In this document: piece after piece, positions 27,910-32,590 of the stretch
Layout of the letters: each line of letters starts with the position of its first letter
How positions within the stretch are numbered: position 1 is the stretch's first letter
Source of the DNA: Bacillus sp. V3B
Lineage (GTDB): Bacteria; Bacillota; Bacilli; Bacillales; Cytobacillaceae
DNA length: 32,590 nt
Direction: 5' to 3'
Assembly (NCBI RefSeq): GCF_024494465.1
Contig: NZ_JAETXM010000034.1
Coordinates: forward strand, 1-32,590
Translations under genes and position numbers: made by a program
Notes under the pieces: model-generated
Database searches by the model: none
What the model was told of the DNA's origin: nothing
Seen by the model: only the letters and a program-made list of their open reading frames with translations

Positions 27910-30249
27910 ATGAATTCGGAACTTCAGCAGGAGCAAAAACGAGTAGACAGCGTAATGGAGACAATTACAGATGAAATCAACAGATTGGAAGAAGAAACTG
28001 CCAGGAGTAAGAACGAAGTCGTTCATATCCGCAAGCACTTTTGGGATGAAGTCAAGGTGAATACGGATACCTTTGATGATTACCTTGAGGCCATTATCGG
28101 CTTGAGGCAAGAGGCTCAAGCTCTGTCCGTAAGCCAAAGCACCCATAGACATGCATCCAAGCGTTTATCCACACTGTGCCGAATGCAAGAGGTTCCCTAT
28201 TTTGGTCGGATCGATTTTATCGAAGAAGGGAATTCAACTCAGGAGCAAATCTACATTGGCATCGCCTCGCTTAGGGATACGAGTGGAGAAGATTTCCTAA
28301 TCTACGACTGGAGGGCTCCTATCTCAAGTGTCTACTACGATTACCAACCCGGTCCGGCTAAGTATGCAACACCCGGAGGCACAATCCAAGGTATATTGGA
28401 GAAAAAGTGGCAATACCTTATCCGCGGCGGCGTTCTTCAATCCATGTTCGATACGAGTCTCACCATTGGAGACGAGATTTTACAGCAGGTTCTGGGCAAA
28501 GGTAACGACAAACAGATGCACAATATCGTAGCGACTATTCAACAGGAGCAAAACCGGATCATCCGTCATGACCACGGGAGGCTGCTCATTGTTCACGGTG
28601 CAGCAGGCAGTGGCAAGACATCGGCCGCCCTGCAACGAATTGCTTATTTGCTCTACAAATATCGAGATCGTCTGAATGCTGATCAAATCATTCTTTTTTC
28701 GCCTAATTCCATGTTTAGCAGTTACGTGTCCAATGTGTTGCCAGAACTTGGTGAAGAGAATATGCAACAGGTCACCTTTCAGGAATACTTGGATCATCGT
28801 CTGAGTAAAGGGTTTCAAGTTGAAAATCCCTACGAGCAATTGGAATATGTTTTAACTGCGGAGAATACTCCTTCGTACAGGTCAAGACTTGCGAGTATCC
28901 GTTTTAAAGCATCTACCCTTTTTTTTGAGGCGATCCAATCCTATAGACAGTCACTAGAATTATCAGGAATGCTATTTAAGGACATTACCTTCAGAGGAAA
29001 ACCAATCGTTACTGCACAACAAATAGCAGAAAGGTTTTACAGTCATGACACTTCACTCCGCTTCCATAATAGACTTGAAAAATTAAAGGATTGGCTAATG
29101 AAAATAATAAAGGAGGTCCAAAGGGTCGAAAGGACAAAGCCATGGGTACAGGAGGAAATCGAGCTGCTTAGCAACGATGATTACCATAAGGCACATAAAT
29201 ACTTAGCGGAGAAACGAGGCTTTAAAAGAGAATCAATTGCCGACTATGAGATCGAGCCAAAAGCACTTGCCATATTAATTGTTCACCAAAAGTTGAAGCC
29301 GTTACGAAAACGAATCCGAGCGTTTCGTTTCGTCGACTTTAAGGGGATGTACAAACAGATTTTTGCTGATCCACTAAAGATCAACTATGGAATTGAAGGG
29401 GAGACACCAGCGGAGTGGGGTGCTATTTGTCAAACGACGCTGGACATGTTAGATGAAGATAAACTATTTTATGAGGATGCTACTCCGTTTTTACTTTTGA
29501 AAGAGCTGATTCAAGGCTTTCAGACGAACAGCTCGATCAAACACATCGTTGTTGATGAGGCTCAAGATTATTCCCCCTTTCAATTTGAGTTTTTGAGGCG
29601 TTTGTTTCCTGCGGCAAGGATGACAGTGCTCGGCGACTTTAATCAGGCGATATTCGCCCATGCTAGCGAAAAGGGTGATTTCAACACACTTACGAGCCTT
29701 TACGGACCGGATGAAACGGAATTGATCAATATAGCACGGAGTTACCGATCGACCAAACCGATCATCGAATTTACACGAAGACTCGTTTCTAATGGAGAAA
29801 GGATTATTCCTTTTGAACGCGATGGTGAGCGACCCGTCTTGAAACAAGTAGTCGATCACGTAGAACTGCACAGCTGCATTGCCGCCAAAGTCTCAGATTT
29901 GAAAAGTCTAGGGCTTAATAGTATTGCGATCATATGCAAATCTGCTGAGGAAAGTATACGTGCATATGAATCCCTGTCCAGCATCGATGAAATGAAACTC
30001 TTAAAGAGCAATTCGATTGAATATGAGCAAGGAATCGTTGTCGTACCGTCGTATTTGTCCAAGGGGATCGAATTCGATGCCGTCATCCTTTATGATGCAT
30101 CAGAGCATGTATACGGTGATGAGAGCCTGCGCAGACTTTTCTACACTGCCTGCACCAGAGCTATGCATGATTTGCAGCTTTACAGCGTAGGTGAACCGAG
30201 CCCATTTTTACGAAACGTATTGCGGGAGGGTTTCATCCAGACTAAGTGA
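27910..30249 (+). CDS. helD: HelD, RNA polymerase recycling ATPase (UvrD/Rep-like)
   Basis: A 779-residue superfamily 1 ATPase, close to the 774 residues of B. subtilis HelD (YvgS), which pulls stalled RNA polymerase off DNA. The N-terminal ~70 residues form a charged coiled coil (EQKRVDSVMETITDEINRLEE), the arm inserted into the polymerase secondary channel. A 1B-like region with IYDWRAPISSVYYDY follows, which is characteristic of HelD. Walker A is HGAAGSGKTSAALQRIAYLL, motif II VVDEAQDYSPFQFEFLR, motif III LGDFNQAIF, motif IV ARSYRSTKPI, motif V SYLSKGIEFDAVILYDA and motif VI FYTACTRAMHDL. The start is ATG eight bases after AAGGAG; a GTG three codons earlier overlaps that site. Monocistronic. 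GC content looks a little higher than in the flanking genes. Confidence 0.93.
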   Translation: MNSELQQEQKRVDSVMETITDEINRLEEETARSKNEVVHIRKHFWDEVKVNTDTFDDYLEAIIGLRQEAQALSVSQSTHRHASKRLSTLCRMQEVPYFGRIDFIEEGNSTQEQIYIGIASLRDTSGEDFLIYDWRAPISSVYYDYQPGPAKYATPGGTIQGILEKKWQYLIRGGVLQSMFDTSLTIGDEILQQVLGKGNDKQMHNIVATIQQEQNRIIRHDHGRLLIVHGAAGSGKTSAALQRIAYLLYKYRDRLNADQIILFSPNSMFSSYVSNVLPELGEENMQQVTFQEYLDHRLSKGFQVENPYEQLEYVLTAENTPSYRSRLASIRFKASTLFFEAIQSYRQSLELSGMLFKDITFRGKPIVTAQQIAERFYSHDTSLRFHNRLEKLKDWLMKIIKEVQRVERTKPWVQEEIELLSNDDYHKAHKYLAEKRGFKRESIADYEIEPKALAILIVHQKLKPLRKRIRAFRFVDFKGMYKQIFADPLKINYGIEGETPAEWGAICQTTLDMLDEDKLFYEDATPFLLLKELIQGFQTNSSIKHIVVDEAQDYSPFQFEFLRRLFPAARMTVLGDFNQAIFAHASEKGDFNTLTSLYGPDETELINIARSYRSTKPIIEFTRRLVSNGERIIPFERDGERPVLKQVVDHVELHSCIAAKVSDLKSLGLNSIAIICKSAEESIRAYESLSSIDEMKLLKSNSIEYEQGIVVVPSYLSKGIEFDAVILYDASEHVYGDESLRRLFYTACTRAMHDLQLYSVGEPSPFLRNVLREGFIQTK

Positions 30250-30558
30250 ATACCACTAGCGGTGTCGGGATTGAAAAAGAAGATGTCGAACAATGTACTT
30301 GACTTAACATAGAAAGGAGGGCTGATTTTATTAAGTGGTAAAATAGGCTTATAGACAAAAACCAAGTCTATAAAACATTTAAGCTGTTTAAGAAGTGCCT
30401 TTTGGACTTTTTAAACAGCCTTTTTTTGTTTCTAGTAAAAATAATTTTGTATGATTATAGGTCATAAACTTTTGTTTAACCATTCGTAAAAGTACACTTC
30501 TATATCCTAATAGGAAACTATAAAATTTTAGTCTATAATCATATATAATTTATTTTAT
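30250..30558. other. Region between helD and the IS6 mini-element
   Basis: A ribosome-site-like AAAGGAGGG at about 30312-30320 is not followed by a start codon opening a frame of any length. The helD terminator lies at 30383. The rest is AT-rich with no recognised gene. Confidence 0.3.
30383..30427 (+). terminator. Intrinsic terminator downstream of helD
   Basis: GCTGTTTAAGAAGT / ACTTTTTAAACAGC, 14 bp with one G-U pair, 9-base loop, then CTTTTTTT. Confidence 0.75.
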
Positions 30559-30616
30559 GGTTCTGGTGCAAAAACTTCAACTTTTTTCTATTTGTCTTGG
30601 TATTTGCACCAAAACC
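30559..30616. mobile_element. 58-bp IS6-type mini-element (terminal repeats only)
   Basis: Left end GGTTCTGGTGCAAAAACTTC matches at 20 of 20 bases the terminal repeat of the truncated IS6 element at 8445-8464. The right end, TATTTGCACCAAAACC, is its imperfect inverted complement. Only about 25 bases lie between the two. No 8-base target duplication is visible. It looks like an internally deleted IS6 element or a minimal MITE derived from it. Confidence 0.6.
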
Positions 30617-30723
30617 ATTAAGGAGCTATCTAAGGTAAGGATACAACTACTTATAATTAAGTAATGAAGAGATGTATAATTAAATAAATGATTAAAAGAA
30701 GTGGGTATTAGAGGTAGCAGTTT

Positions 30724-30747
30724 GATTATACAGTTATATGTATAATC
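30724..30747 (+). promoter_or_regulatory. Inverted-repeat operator of the PadR-type gene overlapping a TATAAT box
   Basis: GATTATACA-GTTATA-TGTATAATC, perfect 9-base arms with a 6-base spacer; the right arm contains TATAAT (30741-30746). It lies 28 bases before the proposed start codon. PadR proteins usually bind such sites and repress themselves; this assignment is inferred from position and symmetry. Confidence 0.5.
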
Positions 30748-30775
30748 ACGTTGATTTATAAAGGAGGGAAAGATT

Positions 30776-31114
30776 CTGTCACTATATAGTCAGATGATTA
30801 AAGGGCTTTTAGAAGGAAGTATTTTATCTCTCATGTCTAAAGAGGATATATATGGATATGAGTTATTGGAAAAACTTCAAAGCGGAGGGTTTCAGCTCGT
30901 GAGGGAAGGAACAATATACCCCCTATTATTAAGATTAGAAAAAGAAAAATTAATAACAAGTTATTTTGGCCCTTCACCTTCAGGTCCAAGAAGAAAGTAT
31001 TATAAGATAACTGATGATGGAATTATAGCGCTAAATGTATTTAAAGAAAATTGGTTTAAAGTAGAAGAATCGGTTAATTTTTTCTTAAACCTTAAATTAA
31101 GAGAGGATGAATAA
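30776..31114 (+). CDS. PadR-family transcriptional regulator
   Basis: A ~112-residue winged-helix repressor: MIKGLLEGSILSLMSKEDIYGYELLEKLQ (helices 1-2), LVREGTIYPLLLRLEKEKLITSYF (recognition helix) and GPRRKYYKITDDG (wing), the PadR_N hallmark set, with a short C-terminal dimer helix. The ATG at 30794 has no ribosome site in range, whereas AAGGAGG lies eight bases before an in-frame CTG at 30776. Starting there gives LSLYSQMIKG, the N-terminus usual for this subgroup (MSLYSQMIKG). CTG is therefore the likely start, a rare one. The gene heads a cluster with a HAAS-like membrane protein and an efflux adaptor, which it probably represses. Confidence 0.85.
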   Translation: MSLYSQMIKGLLEGSILSLMSKEDIYGYELLEKLQSGGFQLVREGTIYPLLLRLEKEKLITSYFGPSPSGPRRKYYKITDDGIIALNVFKENWFKVEESVNFFLNLKLREDE

Positions 31115-31137
31115 AAATTACTAATCTAGAGAGAGAA

Positions 31138-31635
31138 TTGGAAAACGCTAAATTAAAATTAACTAAATATGATAGAGAGAAATTTGAAGATTTTTGTTTG
31201 TATCTTAATAGTAGCAACTTGGATCAGGAAGGTGTGAAAGAAATTAAATATGAGATATTAGATCATCTAATTGAAGGACAAAAAGCTGGTAAGGGATTCG
31301 ATGAACTATTTGGAAACAATCCTCAAGAATATACAAAGAACCTAGTTAGATATCTACCCAAAAAATCTTGGAAAGATCAATGGAAATTTTTAATTATGGT
31401 ATATTTTATAGCATTAATCATAAGAGTAGCTGGGTTATTCAACGAAATGACTCTTAATGAAATAGTTATAGATATTATTATATTCCCAATAATTGTAATT
31501 TTGTTCATTACTTTATTTATGAAGTTGAATAAATGGACAGCTTTTGAAAAATCGACAGGGATGATTATTGTATCAGTTTTGGTTATTCAAATACTTTCTA
31601 TATTTTATAGTTATATTAAAAGCATTTTAATGTAG
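31138..31635 (+). CDS. PadR-associated membrane protein with HAAS/DUF1129-like N-terminus
   Basis: A 165-residue protein in the open frame: a soluble helical part (YDREKFEDFCLYLNSSN; EIKYEILDHLIEGQKAGKGFDELFGNNPQEYTKNLVRYLPKK) like the HAAS accessory domains linked to PadR regulators, then three hydrophobic helices. The frame opens at TTG (31138) with a poor ribosome site. Just upstream, an ATG (31107) overlaps the end of the PadR gene and would read MNKITNLERELENAKLK into this frame if the run of five A at about 31113-31117 had four. The real start is thus probably 31107, with a one-base insertion or slippage in the A-run. Possibly the gene is frameshifted. Confidence 0.65.
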   Translation: MENAKLKLTKYDREKFEDFCLYLNSSNLDQEGVKEIKYEILDHLIEGQKAGKGFDELFGNNPQEYTKNLVRYLPKKSWKDQWKFLIMVYFIALIIRVAGLFNEMTLNEIVIDIIIFPIIVILFITLFMKLNKWTAFEKSTGMIIVSVLVIQILSIFYSYIKSILM

Positions 31636-31757
31636 CCTCAATGTGTCATATTTTGTCCCTAATTAGCGATGAATGACTCTTTATAGGTATAGATAGTAGT
31701 TTATCAGTCTTTTCTTCCTTAAAATTAAAGATATGGGTTTTTTTAGGAGGGAAAGTA

Positions 31758-32555
31758 TTGAGAATAAAAATAACAGTGGGGTTAATAATCCTTTTTTTAA
31801 TGAGTTTTATCGGAGTGAATATCTTTATCCTAACTAATGAAAAACAATCTGTTGATGCTTCTAAATCAAATTACGAAACGTATGTAGTTGAAGAGAAAAT
31901 CCTTACAGATATAGTCAGTGTGAATGGGAAGGTTTCTCCTTCGGTAGAAAAGTTCATACCGTATGAAGTATCTAAGGGAGAAATCAAAGGTATATATGTT
32001 AAAGAGGGCGATAGTGTAAAAGCTGGTGCAGATTTAGTAGTTTATCATAATGAAGAGACTAATCAACAACTAGAACAATCTAAGATAGCAAAATCGAGGT
32101 TACTTATCCAACTTGAACAACTTAATTATCAAGAAGAAGTAATTAAGAAGAAAATTGAAGAGGCTAAGAAAGAAAATACAAAAGAAGTTTTAAATCAGTT
32201 AAAAGAAGAACAAAAAGAGTTAAGTTACCAAAAAAGAATAGCTAACTTAGATTATAAAGAAGCTGAATTAAATATGACATATCTAGAAAAAAGCTTGAAT
32301 GATTTAGTTGTTAAAAGTCCAATTGATGGTATTGTTTTAAATGTTCGTCAAGGGAATCAGGAATCAGATAATACTTTACCATTAATCCATATAATCTCAA
32401 AAGACTCTTACATAGTATCCGGTAATTTATCAGAATATGATGTTCCTTTTATTAAAGAGGGGGACAAAGTTAGTGTAAAAGCAAAGGCTATTCCTGATAA
32501 AGAATTTCCAGGTGTTATTTCACAGAATTCAGCTCCAAGAAGCCCACTCCTTTAG
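31758..32555 (+). pseudogene. Efflux periplasmic-adaptor-type (HlyD/YknX-like) gene, C-terminally truncated
   Basis: A TTG start seven bases after AGGAGG opens a membrane-anchored adaptor: one N-terminal helix, a lipoyl-like half (DIVSVNGKVSPSVEKFIPYE; GEIKGIYVKEGDSVKAGADLVVY), a coiled-coil hairpin (about residues 100-175, rich in K and E), the second lipoyl half (LNDLVVKSPIDGIVLNVRQGNQ) and the beginning of a beta-barrel domain (YIVSGNLSEYDVPFIKEGDKVSVKA). Family members reach about 370-400 residues and work with an ABC ATPase and permease. Here likeness stops at FPGVISQ and the frame ends 10 codons later (NSAPRSPLL), where an IS605-like hairpin sequence begins. The protein thus lacks its end. 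The rest of the export system would lie beyond the window or is lost. Confidence 0.7.
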
Positions 32556-32570
32556 GTGTCGGGAGGAATG
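32523..32570 (+). other. Possible IS200/IS605 end at the break of the adaptor gene
   Basis: CTCCAAGAAGCCCACTCC followed by TTTAGGTGTCGGGAGGAATGGAG folds as a hairpin (CTCC/GGAG, CCCAC/GGTG-GGG). It resembles the AAGAAGCCCAC-loop-GTGGG form of tnpB 3' ends in Firmicutes and the AGAAGTCCTCCACTT hairpin in the 287-bp repeats. The window ends 20 bases later, so the element cannot be traced. Confidence 0.35.
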
Positions 32571-32590
32571 GAGTGCTTTTGTATTTGTAT

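Overview
The window looks like chromosomal DNA of a low-GC, endospore-forming Bacillaceae (a Bacillus/Neobacillus/Mesobacillus-type organism; the genus is not resolvable by eye). The reasons are the AT-rich sequence, strong AGGAGG ribosome sites, frequent TTG/GTG starts, and a Spo0E-type phosphatase, a GerAB-type germination permease, a YocH-like LysM/3D protein and HelD. No rRNA, tRNA, CRISPR or phage module was seen.

Layout. 1-8.1 kb is a housekeeping/accessory mix: a DoxX-like membrane protein behind a Rex-like operator, enoyl-CoA hydratase, VanZ-like protein, LysM-3D wall protein, DUF389 membrane protein, FMN azoreductase and a Nudix hydrolase. 8.1-10.9 kb holds an IS6-type transposase relic abutting a catechol 2,3-dioxygenase and a flavin-dependent monooxygenase. 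11.2-14.9 kb is an exported Cys-type sulfatase with its radical-SAM maturase. 15-16.6 kb holds a TrkA-N potassium channel and a 56-aa Spo0E-like gene. 17.2-19.8 kb has a 2-hydroxymuconic-semialdehyde-type dehydrogenase and BluB. 20.5-23.7 kb has an alpha/beta hydrolase, an orphan GerAB permease and a DUF2975/XRE pair. 24.6-27.5 kb is a DsrE + SsuBAC-type ABC operon. 27.9-30.2 kb is HelD. 30.8-32.6 kb is a PadR / HAAS-like / efflux-adaptor cluster whose last gene is broken at the window edge.

Genes working together. Dioxygenase, monooxygenase and dehydrogenase fit a meta-cleavage route for aromatics. The dioxygenase and dehydrogenase are 8 kb apart on opposite strands, yet share a 43-bp upstream element (40/43 identical) made of four helically phased direct repeats. 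The monooxygenase has a perfect CcpA cre overlapping a TATAAT box. Sulfatase/maturase and the DsrE-sulfonate-type transporter both suggest scavenging of organic sulfur.

Most unusual content. (1) Four copies, all on the same strand and exactly 287 bp each, of a highly structured non-coding element that begins after a TTTAA-like target and ends in a hairpin. Several substitutions between copies preserve base pairing. It resembles a non-autonomous IS200/IS605-type element with an RNA-like body. (2) At least ten copies of a small dispersed palindrome (consensus GGTGCCAGGCACC followed by ATCCAGA), often placed just after stop codons. (3) A 58-bp IS6 mini-element consisting of little more than two terminal repeats. 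(4) Several gene relics beside these repeats.
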